Assembly: GCA_032128395.1 (NCBI GenBank)
Contig: JAQBGV010000126.1
Coordinates: 1 to 38,691 of the forward strand
DNA: 38,691 bases
Reading direction: 5' to 3'
DNA from: JAQBGV01 sp032128395
GTDB taxonomy: Bacteria; Planctomycetota; UBA8108; UBA1146
Both the position numbers and the translations under genes were made by a program. This document shows positions 26,495-34,178 of the stretch, in pieces. The notes under the pieces are model-generated. The model saw only the letters and a list, made by a program, of their open reading frames with translations. It was not told the origin of the DNA and searched no databases. Every line of letters starts with the position of its first letter. Position 1 is the first letter of the stretch.

Positions 26495-26523
26495 CTGCCA
26501 GGAAAGCGCACCCCGGGTAGAAT
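26495..26523 (+). promoter_or_regulatory. possible promoter of the Pro-rich secreted protein gene
   Basis: CTGCCA at 26495-26500 and TAGAAT at 26518-26523 are 17 bases apart. Transcription would start near 26530, just before the AAGGAG ribosome site at 26538-26543. The same gap must also hold the divergent nadB promoter. Confidence 0.4.
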
Positions 26524-26548
26524 GCGCGGGACCAGGGAAGGAGCCCCG

Positions 26549-27463
26549 ATGCTCTGGATCGCCGCCCTCGCCGCGACCCTCTTCGCAGTCCCAACGGGCG
26601 CTCCCGCCACCGCTCCCCCGGTGGCCCATCCTCCCACTGCCCAGCCTCCCGCCGCTCAGCCTCCCGCTGCTCAGCCTCCCGATCGTCTGACGGGCGAACT
26701 TCCGACCGGCGAGCAGATCCTCTCGCTCGCCCGAACCCACCGAGATGCGATCGCAGGTGCGAGCCGCGTCGAGAAGGAGCTCGACGATCTCCAGGTGCTG
26801 ATCGTGGCCTTTCCCGACGCGCTCGAGTGGGTGCTGCTGAGAGAGCTGATCGCGGGACTCGAAAAGAAGGAGACCACCGAGGCGGTCGAGAAGCGGCTCG
26901 CGAAGGTACGCAAGGAGCTGGCAAAGGCGGCGGGGAGGCCCGGTCTCAGCGTCGAGCTGCGTCACCGGGTGGTGCCGGAGGACTCCGACCGCAAGCTACC
27001 CCGGACGGTCCACATCTTTCCCGGGGACCCGAAGAAATTGCTCCGGACCACCTACGACGAGAAGCTCGCGGAGTGGGAACCGCTCGAGCCACCGGAGGGA
27101 CTGGTGCTCGGCCGAGTCCGGGTCGCGAAGTATCACACGACGTCGGGGCGGCACCTGGTGCCCCTCATCCAAGAGCTCAAACCGAAGGGGGAGCGCTGGA
27201 TCTTCGAGGGGGAGTCCGCGACCTTCCTCTGCGCGCTCCCCTCACCCCTCGCTGACATGAGGGGGGAGATCCTTCGCATCGAGTTCCCGAACTTCGATCG
27301 CTTTCGTGGACCATCTCCGGAGCCGAATCTCATCGACCTCAACGCGACGGCGAGCACCCTCGACCGGGAACTCAAACTCACGATGAACCGCAGCTGGCTC
27401 CCGCCGTGGCCCCCCCTCCCCGCGGAGCTCGAGAAGCTCCTCGGGGAGGGAGAGAGCGGATAG
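26549..27463 (+). CDS. secreted protein with Pro/Ala-rich linker, function unknown
   Basis: A 304-residue protein of no recognised family. It starts with a signal peptide (MLWIAALAATLFAVPTGAPA) and then a Pro/Ala/Gln linker encoded by 15-base repeats (about residues 25-48). A helical, charged part with coiled-coil character runs to about 135 (ETTEAVEKRLAKVRKELAKA). The rest is a mixed domain (VELRHRVVPEDSDRKLPRTV written as VELRHRVVPEDSDRK) ending in a proline-rich tail. The ATG at 26549 has AAGGAG five bases upstream; an ATG at 26522 is in frame but lacks such a site. Probably exported and periplasmic. Confidence 0.75.
   Translation: MLWIAALAATLFAVPTGAPATAPPVAHPPTAQPPAAQPPAAQPPDRLTGELPTGEQILSLARTHRDAIAGASRVEKELDDLQVLIVAFPDALEWVLLRELIAGLEKKETTEAVEKRLAKVRKELAKAAGRPGLSVELRHRVVPEDSDRKLPRTVHIFPGDPKKLLRTTYDEKLAEWEPLEPPEGLVLGRVRVAKYHTTSGRHLVPLIQELKPKGERWIFEGESATFLCALPSPLADMRGEILRIEFPNFDRFRGPSPEPNLIDLNATASTLDRELKLTMNRSWLPPWPPLPAELEKLLGEGESG
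26630..26680 (+). repeat. in-frame 15-base tandem repeats
   Basis: Units at 26630-26644, 26645-26659 and 26660-26674, plus a partial fourth, start with CCTCCC and encode Pro-Pro-x-Ala-Gln. The copies differ at a few third positions, so the array is not very recent. It forms the flexible linker after the signal peptide. Confidence 0.7.
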
Positions 27464-27508
27464 GCGCCGATCTTCTCATCCCAGTCGAAAATGCCGCTGC
27501 GAACTGGA

Positions 27509-28129
27509 TCAAAGCTTCCCGAGGAGCCGATCGAGTGCCCGGAACGCACCATCCAGCTTCTTCCGGACTTCGCGGACCTCACCCTTGGCGATGCGCGGGG
27601 AGCCAGACGTTGCCGAGGAAGAGATCGACGCGATCGCCTTCGCTTTGCTGGCGCGGGTGATCCCGAAGTTCTTCCGCCAGCTCGTCACGCTCGGGGCGCT
27701 GACCTGGTATTGCTTCGCGGCTCTCTGGATCCCGTTGATGATCGAGTAGTCCGCAACCTCTCGACGGTACTGCTCGGAGTAGCCGCGCCCCTCGCCGCGG
27801 ATGGTCCGCGCCGTGCGAGAGATTTTCACCTGTTTCCCCGCCTGAGCCGCCCTCTTCGTCGCCCGGGTGATCCCCAGCGCCTTCCGCCAGTTGGTCACAC
27901 TCGGTGCACTCACCCCGAACTTCTTCGCCGCGGCATGGATCCCGTGCAGGATCGAGTGCTCAGCGACCGAGCGACGGTATTCCTCGGAGTAGCGGTTCTT
28001 CAACGCAGCGGCGGGGCGTTGGGCGCGCGTTCGGCCCGTCTTCGTCGACTTCTTTGCCGTGCGCTTGGACTGCTTGCGCGCCAGCGGCCTCTTCTTCGCG
28101 CGGCTCGTGCGCCGCTTCTTCTTTGCCAT
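27509..28129 (-). CDS. basic protein with two tandem transposase-like HTH domains
   Basis: A 206-residue protein. Residues 1-45 are a Lys/Arg/Ala-rich, histone-H1-like tail (MAKKKRRTSRAKKRPLARKQ at the start). Two copies of a helix-turn-helix unit follow at about 47-90 (YSEEYRRSVAEHSILHG ... SAPSVTNWRKALGITRA) and 117-160 (YSEQYRREVADYSIING ... SAPSVTSWRKNFGITRA), about 30 of 44 positions identical. The unit resembles the DNA-binding domain of IS3-type transposase OrfA, but no catalytic domain or inverted repeats are present. Likely a nucleoid-associated or regulatory DNA binder with two equal recognition modules. The ATG at 28129 has AAGGA about 10 bases upstream. It converges on the Pro-rich gene. 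Confidence 0.75.
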   Translation of the reverse strand: MAKKKRRTSRAKKRPLARKQSKRTAKKSTKTGRTRAQRPAAALKNRYSEEYRRSVAEHSILHGIHAAAKKFGVSAPSVTNWRKALGITRATKRAAQAGKQVKISRTARTIRGEGRGYSEQYRREVADYSIINGIQRAAKQYQVSAPSVTSWRKNFGITRASKAKAIASISSSATSGSPRIAKGEVREVRKKLDGAFRALDRLLGKL

Positions 28130-28958
28130 CGAGGGCGAATCCTTCCTCGGTGCGCGACGCCGGGAGCGCCGACGCACGTCCATTCGGAGTAAGCACCCCG
28201 ACCTGGGGTGACGGGTACTCGAGGGGAGCATCGAACAGTCGATACTCGACAATCCGAATCTCTATCGGGGAAACAACTCTAAGCCAAACGTGGGAATACC
28301 GTGATTGGGACCGAACCTGACAAGACCACGATGGAAGAACCCTATGCGTTGCTGCATTCCACATCCATGGAAAACTGGAATACAATGGCTGGCATCTCTT
28401 GCCGCGAAGGCGCCCGCGCCGAGTCGGCCCCGCCACAACCGAGGAGGATTGAACCGGGGTATTGGGTTCGACCTCCCACCGATAGGCCTCGATCTCGCCT
28501 CCTGTGCCTCCAGCGAAGCGCATTCCTCCCCGCCGCCGCTCGCCCGTTGGGGCGGGAAATGGACCGGGATCGACCAAATGCGGTCCTCGAGCGGAACGGG
28601 GCTCTCCGGATCAGTACTCCGGGTCGATTCGCCCTCGACCTGCATCGTGGGTCCCGGCTAGAATGGCCGGGTTGGGCCCTCTGGGGCCCGCGGAACTGAG
28701 TGGGGAGAAATCCCTGGGGGGAATTGGTTCGGGTCGTCGGGCGAACTGCCGATGACCGGAGCAGGTCCGTAGGGGAGCGTTCCGGGGGCTGCCGTAGCCC
28801 GATATTGAACGCTCTCGCGCGGGTCGCGCCCGGTCTATCCCCGAGCCCCCCCCGCGGCGCAATCCGGAACGGTGCAACGGCGTCTCTCGGTCAGGGAGGT
28901 GGGTCTCCCGTCCGAGAGGCTGGCCTCCGCCGGTTCGAGATTTGGATGGAGTGGGATC
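28130..28958. other. 829-base stretch without a convincing gene
   Basis: The open frames here have skewed composition, no ribosome sites and no recognisable domain on either strand. Around 28300-28400 the DNA is visibly richer in A and T than its surroundings and contains small inverted repeats (for example ATTCCA/TGGAAT around 28347-28372). Further on lie GGGCCC pairs near 28676-28691 and the strong hairpin at 28884. It must contain the promoters of the HTH gene (minus) and the unknown-NYN operon (plus), and could hold a non-coding RNA. Confidence 0.5.
28884..28918 (+). promoter_or_regulatory. nested hairpin in the leader of the unknown-NYN operon
   Basis: CTCTCGG (28884-28890) pairs perfectly with CCGAGAG (28912-28918), and inside it GGGAG (28894-28898) pairs with CTCCC (28905-28909) around a 6-base loop. 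The end lies 40 bases before the GTG at 28959. It does not fit any riboswitch I recognise; it could control translation or mRNA stability. Confidence 0.45.
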
Positions 28959-29864
28959 GTGACCAGGGGATCGCGAACCGAGGTGATTTCGGTCCTCCGA
29001 CGGTTCGTGCACGGCCAATTGACGTTCGACGAGCTGCAAGGCTTCGTGCGCTCCAAGAACTTCGGCTGGCTGGACGAACTCTTGGATGGGATCCAGCTCG
29101 GGGAACACGACTACGCGGAGATCGCGCTCGACGAGCACGTTCTCTCCCGTCCGCTCGCCGATTACGTCGCTGGTCGGATCGGGAGCGCCTCGTTCGCCGA
29201 CTGGTCGTTCGAAACCTATCGCATCATCTCGAGCGGTGCATACCCGACTTCCACGGTCTACTCCCCATCGGTCGAGATCTCGCTCCTCTTCGTCTGCCTC
29301 ATCACCGAGTGCGAGATGCACGGGAGGCTCCGGAGTGCGCGCGCCATCGCCGAACGGATCCTCGATGCGCTGGAGCGCGGTCAACGCGTTCCCGCGGAAT
29401 CAGTGCTCCGGCGGGTCCTGCAAGGCCTGCGAGTGGTGCAGCTGATCACCCGCCCCCGTTCCACCGAGGAGATCGAGGATGGGATTGCGAGCCAGTGGGC
29501 AGACCTCGCCCTCGCCACCTCCCCGCTCGGAGGCGGAGAGCCCGACCCGGAGGACTGTTGGTTCACCCCGCTCGCGGTTTGCACTCGGGATCTCTGGGTG
29601 GAGACTCCACCGGAGGGACCTTGGGCGCATCCGGAGAACGATCGCATGCATTCGCTGCGGGAACAATTCCCGCAGCTCGACCTGGATACTGACGAGCCGA
29701 TGTACTTCGTGGGACCGGACGGCCTCGCCGAATTGGTCCTCGATGTGGAACGGATCGACGAGGGGATCCTCCGTTCCGCAGCTCGGCTCTTCTGCCTGAG
29801 GAACCGCGTTCGGCGTTGCACGCTCGACGGGACCCTCTGCTACCCCACTCGGGAGGACCGATGA
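28959..29864 (+). CDS. hypothetical protein, partner of NYN protein
   Basis: A 301-residue soluble protein with no family I recognise. The first ~190 residues are mainly helical (VISVLRRFVHGQLTFDELQG, MHGRLRSARAIAERILDALE). The last third is mixed, with acidic loops (LDLDTDEPMYFVGPDGLAEL) and four cysteines in all in the second half. No membrane segment or signal peptide is visible. The GTG at 28959 is chosen for GGAG seven bases upstream; a GTG at 28992 also exists. Its stop overlaps the NYN gene's start as ATGA, so the two proteins are made together and may work together. Confidence 0.7.
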   Translation: MTRGSRTEVISVLRRFVHGQLTFDELQGFVRSKNFGWLDELLDGIQLGEHDYAEIALDEHVLSRPLADYVAGRIGSASFADWSFETYRIISSGAYPTSTVYSPSVEISLLFVCLITECEMHGRLRSARAIAERILDALERGQRVPAESVLRRVLQGLRVVQLITRPRSTEEIEDGIASQWADLALATSPLGGGEPDPEDCWFTPLAVCTRDLWVETPPEGPWAHPENDRMHSLREQFPQLDLDTDEPMYFVGPDGLAELVLDVERIDEGILRSAARLFCLRNRVRRCTLDGTLCYPTREDR

Positions 29865-30823
29865 TTCGTCGTCATCCCTCGCCTCCGACCGGAAGCGGTT
29901 CGACAAGCGAGGACGAGGTCACCGTAGAGGCGCTGCAGGAACGCATCCAGCACCTCGAAGATGATCTCGAAAAGGAGCGCAAACAGTTTCGTGCGGAGAT
30001 GCGCAAGGGGCAGGAGGCCGTCGATCGGATGCGGAAGAGTTCCGTCCCCGCCGAACGAGCTTCCGCCGCGCCGACCCATCACTGGGACGACGGATACGAT
30101 GTCGTCACCCAGCAGCGCGTCGCGGTGTTCGTCGATGTGCAGAACATGTATTACGCCGCGCGAAATCTCTACAACTCGAAGCTGGAGTTCTCAAAGCTCC
30201 TGCGCTTCCTCGGTCGTGGACGTCAGCTCTGCCGTGCACTTGCGTACATCGTCGAGCGACCCGGGATGGAGCAGGACAAGTTCATCGAAGTTCTGCGCCG
30301 CAACGGATATGAAGTGCACAAGAAGGTGCTCATCGAACGTGCGGACGGCTCACAGAAGGGGGACTGGGACCTCGGGATCGCCCTCGACATGGTGGCGCTC
30401 GCCGAGCGGGTCGATGCGGTGGTTCTCGTCACCGGTGACGGGGACTTCACAGCCCTCTGTCAGTTCCTCCGGGTCCGAGGGGTTCGGGTGGAAGTCGCGA
30501 GCTTCCCCGAGTCGACCGCCGCCGAGCTGATGAAAGCGTGTGAGTATTTCCACCGTCTCGATGAGAAGGTCCTCCTCCCCGGCGCGCAGTTCCAGAACCC
30601 GCCCGATGGTGGAGGGGGTGGAGAGCGCCCCGATCGGCCCGAGCGCGCAGCGACGCGGGAGACGCGGGAGACGCGGGAACGCGAACCACGGGAATCGCGG
30701 GAGGAGCGTGAACCTGCGGGAGACTCGGAGTCGGAGTCCGCGTCCCTCGAGCGAGGCCGGCGAAAACGCGCGCGCGGTCCCCTCGACGACGACTACGAGG
30801 ATGACGAATTCAAGCTCCAGTAG
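29861..30823 (+). CDS. NYN-domain (LabA/DUF88-like) ribonuclease-like protein with coiled coil and charged tail
   Basis: A 320-residue protein. Residues ~18-60 form a coiled coil (TVEALQERIQHLEDDLEKER). The NYN/PIN-like domain spans ~86-235 with the acidic metal-binding residues in place: FVDVQN (Asp92, Asn95), KGDWD (166-170), Asp176 and TGDGDF (191-196). Known NYN domains are RNases or RNA-processing factors. From ~245 the tail is disordered: a poly-Gly stretch, repeated Thr-Arg-Glu, a basic RGRRKRARG patch and a final acidic DDDYEDDEF. Such tails recall RNA-degradosome scaffolds, which is inference. The ATG at 29861 has GGAGG upstream and overlaps the previous stop. Confidence 0.88.
   Translation: MIRRHPSPPTGSGSTSEDEVTVEALQERIQHLEDDLEKERKQFRAEMRKGQEAVDRMRKSSVPAERASAAPTHHWDDGYDVVTQQRVAVFVDVQNMYYAARNLYNSKLEFSKLLRFLGRGRQLCRALAYIVERPGMEQDKFIEVLRRNGYEVHKKVLIERADGSQKGDWDLGIALDMVALAERVDAVVLVTGDGDFTALCQFLRVRGVRVEVASFPESTAAELMKACEYFHRLDEKVLLPGAQFQNPPDGGGGGERPDRPERAATRETRETREREPRESREEREPAGDSESESASLERGRRKRARGPLDDDYEDDEFKLQ
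30652..30678 (+). repeat. three perfect 9-base tandem repeats in the NYN tail
   Basis: GACGCGGGA occurs three times in a row and encodes Thr-Arg-Glu repeats in the low-complexity tail. The copies are identical at every base, so the array is recent or prone to slippage and could vary in length between strains without a frameshift. Confidence 0.75.
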
Positions 30824-31170
30824 TTCGCTGGCTAATATTGGCCAATTCTTGGGACAGGCTCGCCTCGGCGTTCCTGTCCCAACTTCATTTGCTGACTCAC
30901 CTCCCCCATCGACGGTAGGATCGCGCACAGGCCCGACGGCGCGAACAAGCAGTCTGTGTGGGAGTGTGCTGGCTGCGACCGTTCTGGACTGAATTGGTAT
31001 AGCGTCTGCTCTTGATTCAGTGAAGTCGGGCGGTCGAACGTTGCTGACCTGTCAATCGCGTCCAACGTGCCATCGGACCGCGTCCTGACTCGATCGACAC
31101 GCCGGAGGTGCTATCCTGGCGTGATCTGTCACCGGGACCGAATCGAAAGAATTCGAGGCTCCACAGGACT
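30824..31170. other. 347-base intergenic region
   Basis: No gene is supported; a 77-codon minus-strand frame has atypical composition. It starts with the 10-base-pair hairpin at 30849-30882. Near 31110 the sequence TGCTATCCTGGCG has a TATCCT like other presumed -10 elements here, but no good -35 element precedes it. Confidence 0.45.
30849..30882. terminator. strong palindrome after the NYN gene, repeat-family member or terminator
   Basis: TTGGGACAGG (30849-30858) and CCTGTCCCAA (30873-30882) form a perfect 10-base-pair stem 25 bases after the NYN stop, followed by CTTCATTTGC. The arms GGGACAGGCTCGCC and CCTGTCCC also resemble the palindromic repeats at 34051 and 38607, so it may be a diverged copy that serves as a terminator. 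Confidence 0.6.
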
Positions 31171-33333
31171 ATGTTCCCACGGAATTGTGTTGCCCTGCTT
31201 TCCCCTCTTGCTGTGCTCTGCGCGATCACCTTCGCCACAGCTCCCGCTCGCGTCATCGCCGAGTGGCCGACGGGGTGGCGGGCGGGTCCCGATGGCGCGT
31301 ACGGCCCACCGATTCCACTGACCGAGGTACGCCGAGGAAATACGACGTACCCGGATCCGCTCGGTCCCGAGACCCTCACCACACTCGAGGAGATGCTCGA
31401 TCTCCCGGGGGGGGTCCTCCACTGGGAAGGCGGCCGGAGGATCGATCGCGTCGAGCGACATGACCTCCGATTTGCAGAGAACGGCCGTTCAGCGTTCGGC
31501 CCCCCCCTGCGTGTGATCATCTCCGAAACGGGAAGCCTGGTCGCGATCCTCGGTGACACGGAGCGTCTCCACGCCCCTGCCACGAAACCATCGACCTGGC
31601 CGACCGTCGATGAGCGGAACGGACTGAGCGCGCGGTTCCTCGCGCCGGGGCAGCACCTCAAGCATGACCGCGAGGGGTGGTGGTTCGACGGAGAGCGTCA
31701 CGTCGCAGCGATCGAGGCGGTCCTCACCGGCGAGGGGCTCGAGCACCAAGAACAGCTGGTGATCGAGATCGGGAGCGGGCGAATCCTCGACCGAGAGGAT
31801 CTGGTTCGCCACGTCGATGGAGAAGGGTCGATCTCGGCGGAGATGCCGATCAACCTGAGCCCCGACGTCGCGGGAACCCCGATCTTCCCCCTCCCTCTCC
31901 CCCACCTCGATGTCGTGGTGAGCGGAGTGGGAACGGTGACCACTGATGTCAACGGGTTGTTCTGTGTGGATCTCGGCGGCGTCCCGGCGACGATCTCCGG
32001 AAATCTCTGGGGACCCTTCGTCAGAGTGCTCGACGCGTCGGGTCCGGAGATCGAGCTCTCCGGGACCCTCACTCCCGGCGCGCCACTCTCACTCATCTTG
32101 AACTCGACCCCGAACGAAGACGACACCGCCGAGGTCAGTGCGTTCCACCACGTGAACGTGGCCCACGACTGGCTCGCGGCGATGCCGATCTCTCCCCCGT
32201 TCACAGCGATGGATTTTCCGCTCCAGACTCGGGTGAGCCGCCCCAGCTTCGGCACCTGCAATGCGGCGTTCGACCCGAACGTCCCGGAGATCTTCTTCCT
32301 TCCGGCCGGAGGGTCCTGCCCCAACACGGCGTACTCGACGATCATCACCCACGAGTACATGCACGCTGCCGCGTGGCAGATCTTCGGGAGCCTCACTCCA
32401 TCGGACCTGCACGAGGGGATCGCCGACTGCGGGGCGGTGCTGCTCTCCATCGACCGCGATGTGGGACGTGGGTTCTTCGGGACCGGCCAGGAGCTTCGCG
32501 ATGTCGAACCGAATCTGATCCACCCGGTCTCCGGGGAAGCGCACATCCGCGGGCTCGTGCTCGCCGGCTCGGTCTGGGACCTCCGGACGCGACTCGCGCA
32601 CCAACTCGGTTCCGAGGCCGGCACGGCACTCACCGCCGAGATCTGGTTCAAGAGCCTGTTCTTCCTTCCCGCAGCGATCGACTCTGGACTCGTCACCGTG
32701 ATGCTGCTCGCAGACGACGATGACGCCGATCTCTCGAACGGCACTCCGCACGAGCTCGAGATTCGCGATTCGTTCGCCATTCACGGACTCTTCACCGATC
32801 CGATCCCCGTCGCCCCGATCCTGAACCACTCGAATTTCGCGACGGGTAGCGGGATCACGTTCTCCTGGAGTCCCGGGGCAGCGTACACCGAGGTGATCGT
32901 CGAGCGAGATGGCCTCCCGTACATGACACTCCCCGGATCGACGACCCTCTGGACCGACTTCTCGATCCTCCCCGGAGAGCACACGTACCTGTTCCGACCG
33001 ATGATCGGCGCGGTCGGAGCGCCCCCCACCCCGTTCTTCTTGCGCCAGAAGCGCTTCGTCCGAGGGGACATGAACGGCAGTGGCCTGCTCTCCATCGCGG
33101 ACGTGGTGCATATCCTGCTGTACGTATTCGCCGGCATCGCGCCGGGCCCCTGCCTCGACGCAGCGGATGCGGACGACAACGGCAACGTCTCGATCGGGGA
33201 TGCGATCTACATCCTCCAGTACATGTTCGCCGGAGGGCCTCCACCCCCAGCTCCCACTCCGGAACCGGTCGGGCCGACCGTTCCAGGGATCGACCCGACG
33301 GCCGACGCGCTGAGTTGCGGCGGGGAAGCGTAG
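31171..33333 (+). CDS. secreted HExxH metallopeptidase-like protein with C-terminal dockerin-like repeats
   Basis: A 720-residue exported protein. A signal peptide covers about residues 1-29 (CVALLSPLAVLCAITFATA). Residues 394-398 read HEYMH, a zinc HExxH site, and HEGIAD at 414-419 supplies a glutamate like the third ligand of fungalysin-type gluzincins. A fibronectin-like segment follows near 560-625. The end holds two dockerin-like calcium loops (RGDMNGSGLLSIADVVHILL and DADDNGNVSIGDAIYILQYM), then GGPPPPAP and a Cys-containing tail. This architecture is common in Planctomycetota. The ATG at 31171 is chosen by the signal peptide; its ribosome site is weak. No cohesin partner lies in the window. 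Confidence 0.85.
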   Translation: MFPRNCVALLSPLAVLCAITFATAPARVIAEWPTGWRAGPDGAYGPPIPLTEVRRGNTTYPDPLGPETLTTLEEMLDLPGGVLHWEGGRRIDRVERHDLRFAENGRSAFGPPLRVIISETGSLVAILGDTERLHAPATKPSTWPTVDERNGLSARFLAPGQHLKHDREGWWFDGERHVAAIEAVLTGEGLEHQEQLVIEIGSGRILDREDLVRHVDGEGSISAEMPINLSPDVAGTPIFPLPLPHLDVVVSGVGTVTTDVNGLFCVDLGGVPATISGNLWGPFVRVLDASGPEIELSGTLTPGAPLSLILNSTPNEDDTAEVSAFHHVNVAHDWLAAMPISPPFTAMDFPLQTRVSRPSFGTCNAAFDPNVPEIFFLPAGGSCPNTAYSTIITHEYMHAAAWQIFGSLTPSDLHEGIADCGAVLLSIDRDVGRGFFGTGQELRDVEPNLIHPVSGEAHIRGLVLAGSVWDLRTRLAHQLGSEAGTALTAEIWFKSLFFLPAAIDSGLVTVMLLADDDDADLSNGTPHELEIRDSFAIHGLFTDPIPVAPILNHSNFATGSGITFSWSPGAAYTEVIVERDGLPYMTLPGSTTLWTDFSILPGEHTYLFRPMIGAVGAPPTPFFLRQKRFVRGDMNGSGLLSIADVVHILLYVFAGIAPGPCLDAADADDNGNVSIGDAIYILQYMFAGGPPPPAPTPEPVGPTVPGIDPTADALSCGGEA

Positions 33334-33368
33334 CGCGCACTCTTCTCGGATCCCCTCCAGGCTGAGAT

Positions 33369-33422
33369 GGGGACGGCCACCCCTGTGCGTAGCCAGTCCC
33401 CAAGTCCCCGCCTCGCTTGGGG
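33369..33422. repeat. two overlapping hairpins after the metallopeptidase gene
   Basis: Hairpin 1 pairs GGGGACGGC (33369-33377) with GCCAGTCCCC (33392-33401, one bulged A). Hairpin 2 pairs CCCCAAG (33398-33404) with CTTGGGG (33416-33422). They share 33398-33401 and so exclude each other. Read on the minus strand, hairpin 1 begins GGGGACTGGCT like the repeats at 34051 and 38607, and is probably an inverted, diverged copy. It could also act as a terminator. Confidence 0.5.
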
Positions 33423-33507
33423 ATGCCGCTGGCCCGGTGGACGAAGCGCGTCGAGCGGGCTACTCTTCAGATGGCTCTCTCTCGCACACCAAATGTCGGA
33501 GGTCGCC

Positions 33508-33963
33508 ATGGGACCGATTCCCGCTCTACCCAGCTCCGGACTTCTCCCCACTCCGATCCCTCTCCACCCGTCCGCAGAAAAAGCGCCCCCCAGCCGGAGT
33601 GGTGAGACCAGACCCGTCGAACTCCCTGTCGATCAGGTTCTCGCCGTTTCCGATGACGCTTCCGCCGAGCGGACCCGGGACATTCCCCGCACTCCCGCCG
33701 AGCGCGTCGATTCCGATTCCGCCGAAGAGAAGGAACCCAAGGCCCCGGCCCTCCCCATAGTCGACCTCGATCGGGCCGGGATCCGCCCACGGAATCACGT
33801 GGTCACCTATCGGGTCCACCCCGATCTGCAGCGCTCCCTCCAGGGGAGCGTGATCGATCGGGACACCTCCGAGATCCTCCGCGAAGTCCCGACCGAAGAG
33901 CGGATCCACCTCGCCAAGGCGTTTCGCGAGCACATCGGAATCACCCTCGACACCCTTGCCTAG
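33508..33963 (+). CDS. FlaG-like protein
   Basis: A 151-residue protein. The first ~95 residues are Pro/Ser/Glu-rich and low in structure. The last ~55 (VVTYRVHPDLQRSLQGSVID, DTSEILREVPTEERIHLAKA) match the FlaG pattern in which a variable N-terminus precedes a domain containing a D-x-x-T-x-E-x-x-R-x-x-P core. FlaG proteins affect flagellar filament length; no other flagellar gene is in the window, so the call rests on the C-terminus alone. The ATG at 33508 has GGAGG five bases upstream and is preferred to the ATG at 33493. Confidence 0.6.
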   Translation: MGPIPALPSSGLLPTPIPLHPSAEKAPPSRSGETRPVELPVDQVLAVSDDASAERTRDIPRTPAERVDSDSAEEKEPKAPALPIVDLDRAGIRPRNHVVTYRVHPDLQRSLQGSVIDRDTSEILREVPTEERIHLAKAFREHIGITLDTLA

Positions 33964-34050
33964 GCGGGTCCGGTCGCCGATGAGGGCCCGTCTGCCGGAC
34001 CCTCCTCGGCGACCTCCGCGTGGATTTGGTGCGGGATCCGGGAAAACGAT

Positions 34051-34099
34051 GATGGGACTGGCTCGCCGTAGGTGATGCCTGTCCCGGACGCTCGCCCGC
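34051..34099. repeat. palindromic intergenic repeat, copy A
   Basis: This 49-base element recurs at 38607-38655 with two differences, one in the hairpin loop (GTA against GAA). It folds into a long imperfect hairpin: GGGAC-GGC-TCGCC on the left arm, a three-base loop, and GGTGA-GCC-GTCCC on the right arm, with single-base mismatches or bulges. The conserved part extends beyond the stem (CGGACGCTCGC), so it is a dispersed repeat rather than only a terminator. It lies between the FlaG-like gene and queA. Confidence 0.7.
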
Positions 34100-34178
34100 G
34101 GGCACCGTCGTGCACCAAGACGGCTACCCCGGGTCTCAGTACTCTGGACTCCTCCGCCTCGATGCGCAGGATGTCGAC

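Noticed and set aside
26374..26637. Upstream extension of nadB
   Set aside because: It overlaps the promoter and signal peptide region of the divergent gene; the ATG at 26373 has a good ribosome site and gives the normal NadB length.
28461..28480. tRNA T-arm-like GGGTTCGACC
   Set aside because: The flanking bases do not form a 5-base-pair T stem, and no acceptor, D or anticodon arm could be found upstream.
28262..28699. Open frames on both strands (about 120-130 codons)
   Set aside because: No ribosome site, no recognisable domain and mixed codon use on either strand; treated as non-coding.
30832..31065. 77-codon minus-strand frame
   Set aside because: It includes the palindrome at 30849 and has no ribosome site or domain.
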